A DNA stretch of 64,000 bases from Polyangiaceae bacterium. GTDB lineage: Bacteria > Myxococcota_A > Polyangia > Polyangiales > Polyangiaceae. Where the stretch lies: positions 1 to 64,000 of the forward strand of contig JABFXY010000037.1 in NCBI GenBank assembly GCA_013361525.1, given 5' to 3'. This document shows positions 42,649 to 53,300 of the stretch, in pieces (the stretch's first letter is position 1; each line of letters starts with the position of its first letter). The notes under the pieces were generated by a model. The model was not told where the DNA came from and searched no databases. It worked only from the letters and a program-made list of their open reading frames with translations. The translations under genes were made by a program, and so were the position numbers.

Positions 42649-44130
42649 TCAATCAAACCGTCCGAATCCCTCCGATTGCGGAGGTGGGTTTCGCGGTGTC
42701 GTGCCTGTTGCACGCGGAATGGGGCTCGCCGCTTTCGGCGCGGAGGCGCTCGCACCGCCCGGCGTCATCGCGCTGGCACTCGGCTGTTGCGCGGATGTTT
42801 CCGCCGACACGACAATTGCGGGGGCGCTCGAAGCGGCGGACGGCGCGACACTCACCGACACGTTCGACGTCGATGTCGCAGATGCGGAGCGGTTGTCCTC
42901 GGCGGGGGGCGTGGCGAGCGCCGTGCTCTCCGAAGGCTTCTTCTGAAGCGAGAGCCCCAATGCGACGCCGGCCGCCAAAACGACCGCGGCACCGAGCGCG
43001 ATGAGCAGCCAAGAGCCGCGCCCGCGCGTCTCGGGATTGCGCAGCGAAATCACCTGCGCCGGAGACACCGTTCCCGTCACGACCTCGGCGACGACCTTCG
43101 GAGCGGCCGCGGCAGCATCCGTGTCCGGCAACACGACCTCGGCAATGGACTGCCCCGCTTCGACCCGACGGAGCATCTCGGCCTTGCCGACGATGCGGTC
43201 TTCGAAGAGCCCACGCATGATCGTCCCGAGCTCTTCTTCCGGCAGATCCGGCCCCTCCAAGCGCCGCGAAAAAGCGACGAGGTCGCGGCGCAGCGCTGCC
43301 GCGGTCGGGTATCGCTCTTCGGGTGACCGCGCGAGCGCCTTGCCGGCGATACGCTCGAGCTCGGGGTCGATGTCGGGTCGCTCGACGCGCACCGATGGGA
43401 TCGGGTCGAGGCAGATCGCGTGCATGACCTGCAGATCGTTGTCGCGGGCGAACAGCGGTTTCCCCGTGAGGAGCTCGTGCAAAACGATCCCGAGCGCGAA
43501 GACGTCGGCGCGACGATCGAGCGGCTCGGCGCGAACTTGCTCCGGCGCCATGTACGCGTACTTGCCTTTGACCGTGCCCGTTTGCGTGCGCGCGGTGGCG
43601 TCGGCTGCTTTCGCGATGCCGAAGTCGATGACCTTCAGCTGGCCGTTGTAGAGCGCGAACAGGTTGTGCGGCGACACGTCGCGGTGAACGAGATCGAGCG
43701 GGCGCCCGTCCTCCGCGAGCTCGTGCGCCGCGTGAAGCCCTGCGCACGCATCGGCGAGGACGTGGACGATGCATCGATCCGGCAGGCGTTTTCCCGCGCC
43801 ACGGAGCCGCTTGGTCACCATCGAGAGGCTCTCGCCCTCGAGGTACTCCATCACCAGGAAGAGCTCGCCGTTCTCGTCACCGAGCTCGTGCACCTGCACG
43901 ACGTTCGGGTGATGGATGCGGACGACGACACGAGCTTCGTCGAGGAACATGTCGTGGAACAAGCGCTCGCGCGCGAGGTGCGGGAGCACCCGCTTGATCA
44001 CGACCGGGCGCTCGAAGCCGCTCGGGCCGCTCTGCTTCGCGAGGTAGATCTCTGCCATCCCGCCGGTCGCGAGCAGACCGGCCACGTCGTAGCGGCCGAT
44101 TTTCCGGACGGTGCCCGAGGAGCGACCCAC
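42649..44130 (-). CDS. Transmembrane serine/threonine protein kinase
   Basis: 493 residues. Kinase domain 10-285: LLATGGMAEIYLAKQ, Lys 46 in VVIKRVLPH, HRDVSPHN (149-156), DFG 169-171, and APE in YMAPEQVRAEPLDRRADVFA. As in the kinase at 5328 the usual HRDLKP Lys is replaced, here by Ser. A membrane helix lies near 373-394. The outer part is a long Ser/Ala/Pro/Thr tail, likely flexible, with no sensor domain. FHA and FrgA-like genes are just upstream on the same strand, so it may signal to them. Confidence 0.9.
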   Translation of the reverse strand: MGRSSGTVRKIGRYDVAGLLATGGMAEIYLAKQSGPSGFERPVVIKRVLPHLARERLFHDMFLDEARVVVRIHHPNVVQVHELGDENGELFLVMEYLEGESLSMVTKRLRGAGKRLPDRCIVHVLADACAGLHAAHELAEDGRPLDLVHRDVSPHNLFALYNGQLKVIDFGIAKAADATARTQTGTVKGKYAYMAPEQVRAEPLDRRADVFALGIVLHELLTGKPLFARDNDLQVMHAICLDPIPSVRVERPDIDPELERIAGKALARSPEERYPTAAALRRDLVAFSRRLEGPDLPEEELGTIMRGLFEDRIVGKAEMLRRVEAGQSIAEVVLPDTDAAAAAPKVVAEVVTGTVSPAQVISLRNPETRGRGSWLLIALGAAVVLAAGVALGLSLQKKPSESTALATPPAEDNRSASATSTSNVSVSVAPSAASSAPAIVVSAETSAQQPSASAMTPGGASASAPKAASPIPRATGTTPRNPPPQSEGFGRFD

Positions 44131-44196
44131 GAAGGCCGAGCATATCCGCGGTGCCCGACGCGTGCGAGCGCTCAGATCGCGGAGAGGCGCGAAACG

Positions 44197-44520
44197 TCAG
44201 GGATTTCGGAAGCTGAACGCGAGGCTGTGGCCGCCGATCTCGAAGCGATCTCCCTCGACGATCTGCTTCTTGTGGATGCGATGGCCGTTGTAGCCGACGC
44301 CGTTCCGCGAGCCGAGGTCGACGATGAAGAACTGCCCGCCCGCGAGCTCGACCGCTGCGTGCTGGCGCGAGACGTTTGGATCCGCGAGCACGAGGTGACA
44401 CGCACCTCGCTCGCGGCCGACGATGAATCGCGGGACGTTGATCGCGTAGCGCCGTCCCGCGTAGTCGAGAAACAGCGGAGGCGGCGCCGGAACGAATTGG
44501 TTGGGCGATCCAGACTGCAC
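44197..44520 (-). CDS. Single-domain FHA protein
   Basis: 107 residues from a GTG. The entire protein is an FHA domain for phosphothreonine binding: PRFIVGRERGACHLVLADPN, VSRQHAAVELAGGQFFIVDL and GSRNGVGYNGHRI, with the Gly-Arg, Ser-xx-His and Asn-Gly positions intact. It sits directly upstream of the kinase gene (66 bp) and downstream of the FrgA-like gene, a typical myxobacterial arrangement for phospho-signalling. Confidence 0.82.
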   Translation of the reverse strand: MQSGSPNQFVPAPPPLFLDYAGRRYAINVPRFIVGRERGACHLVLADPNVSRQHAAVELAGGQFFIVDLGSRNGVGYNGHRIHKKQIVEGDRFEIGGHSLAFSFRNP

Positions 44521-44659
44521 GATGAGCGACGGTCAACGTAGCAAAGTTCCCTCGCGCTTTCGAGCGAATCATCAGCGAAATCACCCTGATCGCAGCGCCA
44601 TTTCGCCGCTTCGTCGCGTGCATGCGACGTCACGATCCGCGACAGTGAGACGCGACCGC

Positions 44660-46126
44660 TCAGCGCGGACGCTTCGTCGTGATCTCGTTGGATTGGTTCG
44701 GAATCGTCGGCTCTTCGCTCGCCGGTGAGCTCGGAGGAGGGGCGTCGCGCGACGTGGTCGATGCGCGCGAGCCGGTGTCGGTGCGCGGCATCCACGACGC
44801 CGAGCCGAGACGAAGCCCGGTCTTGCCGCTCGGCGGGGGAGCGCTCGATCGGCGCGTCTCCGGCGCCTCGGGTGTCGGCTCCGGCGTCGGCTCGGACGGC
44901 GCCTCGCGGTCACGGCGCAGATGTGTCCTCAGCACGCGATAGCGATCCATCGCTTCCTCGACGAGGTCGTCGACGGCGCGACCTTCGTCTTGCGCCATTG
45001 CAGCGAACGTCTCCCATAGGACGTCGCGGCACCGAATCATGTGCGGGCTCGCCGCGCCCGACGCCATTGCGATGGGCAGACCTCGGTGCGAGGGCGGCGG
45101 CGGCTCGCTCATCGGGCTCGAAAGGACGCGCGCGACCGCCTCACGCCCGCAGACCTCTCCGTGCAGCCGTTCGAGGCAGCGCCCGTCGCGGCATACGAGC
45201 AAATGCTCGACGTGGCTGAGCGCCCGATTGCGCGGCGACTGCGCATTGAGGGGACCCCACGCGCTCTTCGCGACCTCGCCCGCCGCGAACCACGCAATGT
45301 CCCGGACGCTCGGGTGGCCGTCCGGTGTCCGCGGGGCGCATGCGTCGATGTCGCGGTCGATGAATGCGAGCAGCGGATCGATCATCGCGGGGTCGAAGCG
45401 ACCGTCGTCTCCACCCTGGAGTCGCAATGCACGACGGAAGCTCGCTTCGACGGCCGGCGAGAGCAAAACCGAGAACGAGGTTTCTGCGCGGAGGTGCGCG
45501 AGGGAGAGACGTGCCCCCTCCAGTTCGAGGGCGCGAAACGCGGCCATCATCAGCGCGGGGTCGTCGAGCTCACCGCGTGCGGCGCGAAGGCTCGTGAGAT
45601 CCGAACCGTCCCCCGAACGGAATCGGCGCGCCGCTAGGCATACGCGGGCGCGGACGTCGGCGATCTTGGAAAGCACGTCGCCGCGAAGGACGAGGAACCG
45701 ATAGAGCGCGAGGATGACGCGCTCTTCGATTTGCGCATCGGACTCACCGAGCGCGGTGCGCCACGAGACTGCATCGAACGTCGAGCGAATGCGCTCGACG
45801 AGGAGTGTGAATCCCGTCGGGTCCACGCGCTGAAGCCGGGCCAGCGCGACGAGGCCCGGGGCGTCGTTCGCGGGGAGTGCGTCCCCGACGACCGGCGCGA
45901 CCGAATCACCGAAGCGTGACTCCATATGTTTTGCGACGAGCGAAAGCGGCCAAGGCGACAGCCACACCCGGGCGTCGAGCGGCGCTCGCTCGTTGGGTGC
46001 GGACAACTCGGCGATGGGGGTGTCCACCGCCTCCCACCGAGCGAGGGCCTCGGCCACGACATCGTCCCCGTGGGCACGCAATCGAAGGCGCATCAGCCGG
46101 CGGACATCGCATGGCATCGTCTTCAT
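44660..46126 (-). CDS. FrgA-like regulatory protein
   Basis: 488 residues if the ATG at 46126 is used; 46117 and 46093 are nearby alternatives and the open frame beyond is a shadow. A long helical region (1-310; LALYRFLVLRGDVLSKIADV, RALRLQGGDDGRFDPAMIDP) leads to a small conserved segment around 360-400, RCRDVLWETFAAMAQDEGRA and VDDLVEEAMDRYRVLRTH. That segment resembles the ribbon-helix-helix-like part of myxobacterial FrgA proteins. The C-terminus is a disordered Ser/Pro/Thr tail. Such proteins are linked to development or kinase/FHA signalling; exact role unknown. Confidence 0.65.
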   Translation of the reverse strand: MKTMPCDVRRLMRLRLRAHGDDVVAEALARWEAVDTPIAELSAPNERAPLDARVWLSPWPLSLVAKHMESRFGDSVAPVVGDALPANDAPGLVALARLQRVDPTGFTLLVERIRSTFDAVSWRTALGESDAQIEERVILALYRFLVLRGDVLSKIADVRARVCLAARRFRSGDGSDLTSLRAARGELDDPALMMAAFRALELEGARLSLAHLRAETSFSVLLSPAVEASFRRALRLQGGDDGRFDPAMIDPLLAFIDRDIDACAPRTPDGHPSVRDIAWFAAGEVAKSAWGPLNAQSPRNRALSHVEHLLVCRDGRCLERLHGEVCGREAVARVLSSPMSEPPPPSHRGLPIAMASGAASPHMIRCRDVLWETFAAMAQDEGRAVDDLVEEAMDRYRVLRTHLRRDREAPSEPTPEPTPEAPETRRSSAPPPSGKTGLRLGSASWMPRTDTGSRASTTSRDAPPPSSPASEEPTIPNQSNEITTKRPR

Positions 46127-46441
46127 GCGCGCGCGTTGCTGGACGCCGGGCTCGGCGAGCAGGCGGCACGCGCGAGCCTGTGTCGAGAGCTCGGGACAAG
46201 AGGCGCAGCAAGGAGGCGGGTGTTCCACGACAGCCGGGAGGATACTTCTTTTTATTTCTCGCGCGCACGACGGCTTGGGTCCCGCCTGGGAGGGTGCTCG
46301 CTGCGCTCGCACTGGGCACCCAAGCCTGTGCGCGCCCTGTTCCATCGGAGAAGGTTTTGCCGACGGCGGCCGATCGCCACCTCCTGAGACATTTGCGCGG
46401 ACGCGCGCACGACGGCTTGCGAGCCGGTTAGCATCCCGCGC
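46127..46441. other. Intergenic region with repeats
   Basis: 315 bp without a credible gene. It holds a long hairpin (46261-46335), a second copy of its outer arm at 46402-46419, and a T-rich stretch (46247-46259). Confidence 0.55.
46261..46335. repeat. Long hairpin with separate arm copy
   Basis: Left arm GCGCGCAC-GAC-GGCTTGGGT (46261-46280) pairs with the right arm ACCCAAGCC-T-GTGCGCGCC (46317-46335), giving about 17 base pairs with a small bulge. An exact 18-bp copy of the left arm (CGCGCGCACGACGGCTTG) recurs at 46402-46419 as a direct repeat of 46260-46277. REP-like or an RNA structure; no transposase nearby. Confidence 0.5.
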
Positions 46442-47188
46442 ATGGCAAAGGTGATCCCGGCGAACTGGGACGGGTTTCCTCAAGCGATAGCCGATCGATT
46501 CGGCAGCCAAGCAGGCCGGCAGCGCGCGATGGTCCACGAAGGCCATTTGCTCATCGTGGCGCACGTTCCCCCGGGGCCCGACGATCTGGACCGCAAAGGG
46601 GCCCTGTTCTGGCGCCACCCGACCGGAACCTGGAAAGCTGCCGGAGCGGTCAAAGGGGGCCTCAATGCCCTCAAGGAGCTGATCGCCGCCTACAAAGCGA
46701 AAGCCGTGGAGCTCGAGCAACAGCTCGACCAGGCGAAGCGCGCGGCGGCGTACTTCAAAGTGCTCAACGACGTCGCGCCGCTCGTGCGCTCCGCGCGCAA
46801 CTTCCACAAGGCAATTCAAGACGCACGCGAGGCCATTCCGAAAGACGCCGAAATCATCGCGCTACGCGACCAGGCCTACGAGGTCGAGCGCATGATGGAG
46901 CTCATTCAGTCGGATGCCAAAGCCGGTCTCGAATTCACGACCGCCAAACGCGCCGAAGAGCAAGCCGAGCTCGCCGAGCACATTGCTCAATCGAGCCACC
47001 GCCTGAACCTCATTGCGGCGCTGTTCCTCCCCATCAGCGCGATCGGCGCCGTCTTCGGCGTGAACATGGCGCACGGCCTGGAGACCAAAGGCGCGCCCTA
47101 CGTCTTTTGGGCCTTCGTCGCCATCGCGTTCCTCATCGGCTTCTTCGTGCGGGCCGCCATCGCGAAGAAGGAGAGCGCCAAACAATAA
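46442..47188 (+). CDS. CorA-like membrane protein
   Basis: 248 residues. The C-terminal half has the CorA layout: long helices (KAVELEQQLDQAKRAAAYFK; QDAREAIPKDAEIIALRDQA), then HRLNLIAALFLPISAIGAVF and a second helix VFWAFVAIAFLIGFFVRAAI. The signature GMN loop of true magnesium channels is GVN here, and the cytosolic domain is short, so transport is doubtful. It is more likely a channel-related scaffold. It is convergent with the giant ATPase gene, separated by the palindrome at 47193. Confidence 0.7.
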   Translation: MAKVIPANWDGFPQAIADRFGSQAGRQRAMVHEGHLLIVAHVPPGPDDLDRKGALFWRHPTGTWKAAGAVKGGLNALKELIAAYKAKAVELEQQLDQAKRAAAYFKVLNDVAPLVRSARNFHKAIQDAREAIPKDAEIIALRDQAYEVERMMELIQSDAKAGLEFTTAKRAEEQAELAEHIAQSSHRLNLIAALFLPISAIGAVFGVNMAHGLETKGAPYVFWAFVAIAFLIGFFVRAAIAKKESAKQ

Positions 47189-47192
47189 GAGA

Positions 47193-47305
47193 AAGAGACA
47201 AACAGGAAGACAGGAAGGCAGGAAGATTTTGATTTATGGATTTGGGGCTACGGCGGCCGCGAAATCCCAAACCTTCCTGTCTTCCCGTCTTCCTGTTTAT
47301 CTCTT
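47193..47305. repeat. Palindromic AGGAAGAC repeat between convergent genes
   Basis: The left arm 47193-47225 consists of short purine units (AAACAGGAAGACAGGAAGGC). The right arm 47273-47305 is its reverse complement with only three mismatches over 33 bp, and 47 bp lie between. On either strand it would form a stable hairpin. It probably ends transcription of the CorA-like and ATPase genes. An element of related design stands at the other end of the ATPase gene. Confidence 0.6.
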
Positions 47306-47327
47306 CTGCTGGTCTCCGGAGGCGCGC

Positions 47328-50300
47328 CTACGCCTGCTCGAAAACCAGGGGCGCGCGTTTGGTGACGAAATGGTCGACGAGCTGCCGCGCGTAGGTGGGC
47401 AGGTCGACGAAGCGAGCGCCGAAGCCGGGCGCGCCGCCTTGATGGCCTGACGGGCGCGTCCATTCCACGACCGCGCGGGCCTCGAGCTCCGCGCCACCGG
47501 GCAATTGAATGCGGAGCACGACGCCGTCGCCGATGTTCGGAGGCGAGCGCTTCGTGGAGACGAACACGCCGCCTTCGTTGACGACGTCGCCCTTCGAGCT
47601 CCATCGATAGAAGTTGCTGTGGCTCTGCAGGTCGATGAACGTGTCGAAGCGCAGACTGCCGCCGTCCTCCGATGACGGTGCGGGCCGCGGCACGGCTTGA
47701 CCCTGTGCTTGGGCGTGGCCGTGCGCGGCGTGACGGAACGCCCGCGCGCCGCTCGCGGCGTTCGCCTGGGCGACCCCTTGGGCAATCCCGACTTGGAGTG
47801 ATTGGACGAGCTGCGTGAGCTCACCGAGCCGCTGTTCGACTCGCATCACGGCAGCGCCGACCTCCGGGGGTGCACCTTGCCTTGCAGCCGCGAGCACCTG
47901 CTGCGCCCGCGCGACCATCTCGTTCTCCTCGGGGGAGGCATCGGGGCGCTGCACGAGCGACGCAGCATCGGGAGGCGGCGACGTCGGCCGGCGGCCCGTG
48001 ACCTGCTGCGCGGAGAGCATCTGGTGCTGCTGCGCGGTGATTTGTTGTTGGTGATTGGCCATCTGCGCCTGGTGGACGGCCATTTGCTGTTGGGCAGCCA
48101 GGACCTCGCGCGCCTGTTGGGTAATCTGCTGCGCCGATTGCGCGGCTTGCTGCTGCTCGCGCACGAGGCGCTGCTGGACCTCGGCCATTTGCTGCGCGAC
48201 GGCGTGCGCGTGCGCGACCTGCTGTTGCTGCGCGATCGCGGCCTGCCGCGCCTGCTCGAGCACTTGCGCCTGCTGCGCCTGCGCTTGCGCCATTTGGGAT
48301 TGTGTGGCGGCGATCTGTTCCACCTTCTTGGCGGCGTCGGAAATCGCCGTTCGCAGCGCCTCGCTCTGCTCACGCCCGAGCGACTGCGCGCTCTGCCCGG
48401 CCAGAAGGAGGCTGTTGGCGACGGCCTGCACCACCGGCGCGAGCGACGACTCGACGCTGACGAGCTGTTTCGCCAAGAGCTCGGCAATGGCCGGGTCACG
48501 CTCGACCTGCACGGTCAGATCACGACCGGCGAGCACCTCGAGCGCGCCGTGCAGCTTGTCGAGCTCGGAGGCGATGAGGCGCGCAGGCTCCTGCGCGTGG
48601 GAGGCCATCGCCGCGAGGCTCTTCTGGACGGAGTCGAGCTGCTCGCCGATACCACCGAGCGCGCCGGTGACGCGTGCGACGGGGTCGTCGTCTTTGCCGC
48701 CCATCATCTTGACGCGGACGTACCCCTTCTTGATTTCCTTCCAGCGCTCTGCCTGCTCGGCCGACATGCGACGACGGAGCTCACCGAGCTTGAGGATGTT
48801 CTGCTCGGCGCCGGTCGTGAGCGTCTGCGATTCACCCGCGTAGTGGTCGTCGATGATCGCGTCGACCTCGGCTTCCGTGTGCGCGGACACGATCTTCTCC
48901 GAGATCTTGTTCATGTTGCGGTAGCTACCCTGCAGCTTGAAGGGTGGCTCCGTCCGGAAGTGGTCGTCCTGCGAGGCAGAGGCGATGTATTCGAGATTCA
49001 CCTTCAAGAGGACGTCTTGCACCTTGAAGAGGCGCTTCAATACCTCGGTAATCTCGTTCACCTCGGCGGCCGAATACGGGTATTGCAGGTCCGTCATCGG
49101 CAGGCTCTCGCCTTTGGCCATCCGGATCAGCTTGTGCGTGTCCTTCGGGTCGCGGCCCGAGAGCGGCTGCAGTGCTTTGTTCGACGTCAGCGCGTTTTCC
49201 AAATAGCTGAGCGCGAAGAGGTCGTCTTTGCCCTCGAGGATGTCGCCGAGGTTGTAGGTGTCGGCGCGGTTCGCGAGCATGTCCGGAATGCGGAATTTCT
49301 CGCCCGTCTCGGTATAGGGGTTACCGGCCATGACGACGCAGAACTTCTTGCCCCGCATGTCGTAGGTGCGGGTCCTGCCGTTCCAGACGCCCTCGATGCG
49401 GCGCTGGGCGTCGCAGAGCGAAATGAACTTCTGAAGGAGCTCCGGGTTCGTATGCTGAATATCGTCGAGATACAGCATCACGTTGTTACCCATCTCGAGC
49501 GCGAGGTTGATCTTGTCGACCTCTTGGCGAGCGGTCGCGTTGGGCGCGTCATTGGGGTCGATCGATTTGACCTCGTGGCCGAGCGCAGGACCGTTCACCT
49601 TCATGAAGATGAGGCCGAGCCGATTGGCCACGTATTCCATCAACGTGGTCTTGCCGTAGCCGGGCGGAGAGATGAGCAACAATAGGCCCATTTGGTCGGT
49701 GCGCTTGCCCTCGCCGGCGGAGCCCATCTGTTTTGCGAGGTTCGCGCCCACGAGCGGCAGGTACACCTCGTCGATGAGGCGATTGCGCACGAAGCTCGAC
49801 AGGATGCGCGGAGCGAACTCGTCGAGGCGCAACCGACGGCGCTCTCGATCGAGGATCTCCTGCTTCGTCTTGCGGAACTTGCGAAACTGCGGCGCCCGGT
49901 CCTCGATGGCACGCTCGAGCCTGCCGAGCCATTCGTCGAGCCGCACGTGCAGGCTTCGCTCTTTGACGTTCGGGTGTTGTCCGAGAAGGCCCGCCACGGT
50001 CACTTCGACAGCCGCGCTCGACGGCTCGCGATCGACGTTCCGGTCCGTCGCGACCAGCACGCTCGCCTCTTTCAGCGCGTGGCGGTGGCCCTCCAAGTCG
50101 GGGGACTTCCCAATCAACGCCGTGAGCCACGACGCGACGAGCGCGATCCGCTCCGCGGGGTGTTTCTCGAGGCTACGCAGGTCCTCGTCGAACTCGCGCC
50201 GGCTCCCTGCGCGGTCGAGCTCCGAATAGAGGGAGTCTTTCAACAGCGTTGCCGAGGCGCTGGTCACGAAACGGGGCCGCTCGGCGGCGAGCTCATCGAC

Positions 50301-53300
50301 CAGGTAGCGGGCGCCGATGCGCCGCTCGGCCTCGGTAACCTCGATTCGATGGGCGCTCGCCGTCTCGGCGAGCCGCGGCTCGATCTCGCTCGCGAGGTCC
50401 AATTGTGGCTGAACCGAGCCGAGCCTATCGCGTAGTCGGCCGTAGCTTCGCGCGCGGCGATGCAGAACGGCGCGCTCTTCCTCCGGGAGGCTCGCCCAGG
50501 CGAGCGTCGCGAGCCCGCGCGGAGTCGCCGCATAGCGGAGCAGCCCTGCCGCGCCCCGCAACGCAAATGCCTTGTCGAGGATCAGCGTCGCGTCGACATC
50601 GTGGACGCCGCGCTCGTAGCCTTCGTCGTGACGGGTCTGCGAATAGGCGCGCACGATCTCCAAGAGGCTCGGGTTCGCCCCGTCGGGGGAGGGCGTCGCC
50701 GCACCGACGATGCTCGCCTCCGTCAGCTTTTGAATGCTCAGCCCCTCGAGGCCGCGCTCCGCGGCGAAGAGAATGCTCGCTGCCAGGTATTCGGCTCTAT
50801 ACGCCTCCGGCGTCTCGCTGATCAGCTGTTGATCCCAGAGGTGGCGCGCCGCCTCGAGCGCGTCGTCTTTGATGCGCTCGAAGAAGTCGGTACCGGTCAG
50901 GTGCAGATACAGAACGTCGAGCCCCGTCCCGTCGTCTTTGCGGGGAACGAGCGCGAGCTCGACCGGCTGCGTGTTGACGTTGAAGCGGTGCGTGCCGAAC
51001 CGGATGACGTTGTCGCCGCCCTCGAAGAGGTCGGTCTTGTCGCGCAACGCGCGAATCGCATCTTGGCGGGCGCTCTTGAGCTTCGACTCGAGCTCGTCGC
51101 CTTTGACGCTCGCGCCGATGTCGAACAGCTGCTTCGCGAGATCGCGAAGCTTGATGACCATCGCGTCCGACGCGAAGTACGTATTGAGGTCGTCGGGCGT
51201 CGTGAACGTGCGCGCTTTGCGCTGGATGCCGGCGATGATTCGGTCCGCGGCGCTGACGATGTTCTGCGCGCGCCGCTGGCGCTCGTCGAGGAGCGTCTGG
51301 CGCTTCGCCGCGATCGAGTCGGTGACCTCTTCGCGCTTCTGCGTCAGGTCCGAGAGAAACGCGTCGAACTCACCGAAACGTCCCTCGAGCTCTTCCAGGG
51401 CGAGCAGGAGACGTGAGAGCGTCTCGTCGCATTTCTCCGGCGTGTCGCAGAGCGCGAGCGACGAGACGACGTTTTGGCCGAAGAGCTTGAACTGCGCTGC
51501 AAACTCGCTCTTGCCTTCGGCAGCGGCGAGCTCTTTGCGCCTTCCCGCGAGCGTCGCGCGCGCGCGGTTCAATTGGGAATAGGCCTCACTGATGCCTTCG
51601 AGGATGCGCGTTCGCTGCGTCGGATCCTCGATTTTGAGGCCATTGATGATGTCACTGAGGACTTGCAGGCCCTCGCCGACCTTGTCGACGTCCTCGGCGA
51701 TCGGCTTGAGCTCCGTCGCCTTTTGCGCCTCCCCCACCTTGCCGACGACGTCGCTCAGCCGCTGAACGAGGGGCTGCAGCGCCGTCGGCTGGAGCAGGAA
51801 CTCCACCGCGCCTTTCGAGACATCATCGTAAGCGCCGACGACCTGCTTCTCGAGCTCGTCGACCCGCGGCAGGTTCATGTACCGCATCTCGCGCAGCGTG
51901 ATGAGGTGGCCGCGCTGCTTGCGGAGCTCGGTCAGCGAGCCCATGAAGTCCTCGACCGACTTCATGTCGTTGGGCCTCAGCGCGTCGATGATCCGCTGCT
52001 GCGTCGTCTCCGCCTCGCTGAGCGCGTCGGCGCTTCGCTTGCGGATGGCCGCGACCTTCTCGAACTCGTCGATGATGAGGTCCGCCGTCGACGCCAGCGT
52101 GTTGACGACGGCGGCGAGGTTGTTCGCCTCGGCGTTCGGCAGCCAATAGAAGGAATCCACCATTCGGCGGCAGGACGCGACGACGTCCTCGTAGCTCTGC
52201 CGCGTGGGGTTCTCGGCGCTCGCGATCCGCTGCAGCGTCAACGCCTCGGAGATACCGCGAACCAGCTCGGCATTGCCGACCTTCGCCAGGAAAGACCCGT
52301 CGGTGGGCGCAGCCGCCGCGTGCTCCTGCGTGCAGAAGGGCGTTTGCCAGATCTGCATCGGATGGACCTTCGTCGGCTCGTCGCTGAGTGACTTGAAGAT
52401 GACGAGCTTGCCGTCGTCGAAGATCGAATACCCATGACAAGGTAGCGGGTTTGCGACCTCCTTTCGGATCAGGTTGTACGGCAAGAGCAGGTAGGCGCCG
52501 TCCTCGATGCTGTCGTACACGAAGAGGACGTCTTCGCCGTTCGGGGCCTTGAATTGCCTCCTGAAGACGAGATCCTTCGCGTCGGACTCGAAGACTTTGT
52601 AGTCGCCCGTACGAAGGTAATACCCACCGGGGAAGATGATGCCCTGGTCTTCGGGCAGCTGATGGCACGCCGAGCCGATCGCGTCGATGCGGACGACGTG
52701 TTGCGTGCGCGTATTGTAGACCAGGTAACGATAAGCCTCTTCGCGGTACGGCTTGATCTTCAGAATGACGAGGACGCCGACCTTTGCATATTGAATGTCG
52801 GCATCGTCGAGGGTCTGGTTCGCGTCTTCGACGGCCTCGCGGTAAATGCCTTTACCGTCTTTGGTGTTGTTCTCGACCTTGATGGTGAGGTCGCCGTTGA
52901 TCGTCTCGACGAATACCTCGTCGAGAATGGAAAAGTGAGGATGGTCGCCGGCCTGCTGGTCCTCGCGACGCACCGGCGTAAATTCGAAGTCGTGCTGCCT
53001 GGGCAGCACGTTGTCCTCGTCCCCGCGGCCGTCGATGAACTTGACGCCCCCTCCCTTGTCGATGCCCCAGCGAAAGACCTTTTGGTCCGCGAGGCGCGCG
53101 CCGACCTGGAAGATGGCGAGGATGCGCGTATCCGTCGTCCGAAGCATCAAGAGCTTCGTGTCGCGTTGATACCGATACAGGTCGCCGAAGTCGCGAAGGA
53201 AGGTCGGATCCGCGAGGTAATGGCCCTCGCCGACAGGCAGCGCCGAGAGATCGAAGCTCTCGCCGTTCTGGACGAAGTTGTGGACGCTGAAGACGTCGCT

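Noticed and set aside
41650-43326. A 558-codon plus-strand frame opposite the lipoprotein and kinase genes
   Set aside because: Arg-rich translation with no domain; opposed to clear coding on the other strand.
46127-46819. Extension of the FrgA-like gene upstream to 46819
   Set aside because: The extra 231 codons overlap the CorA-like gene on the other strand and read as low-complexity shadow sequence.
47802-49685. Long plus-strand frame inside the ATPase gene
   Set aside because: Leu/Arg/Asp-rich antisense translation of coiled-coil codons, no signal or domain.
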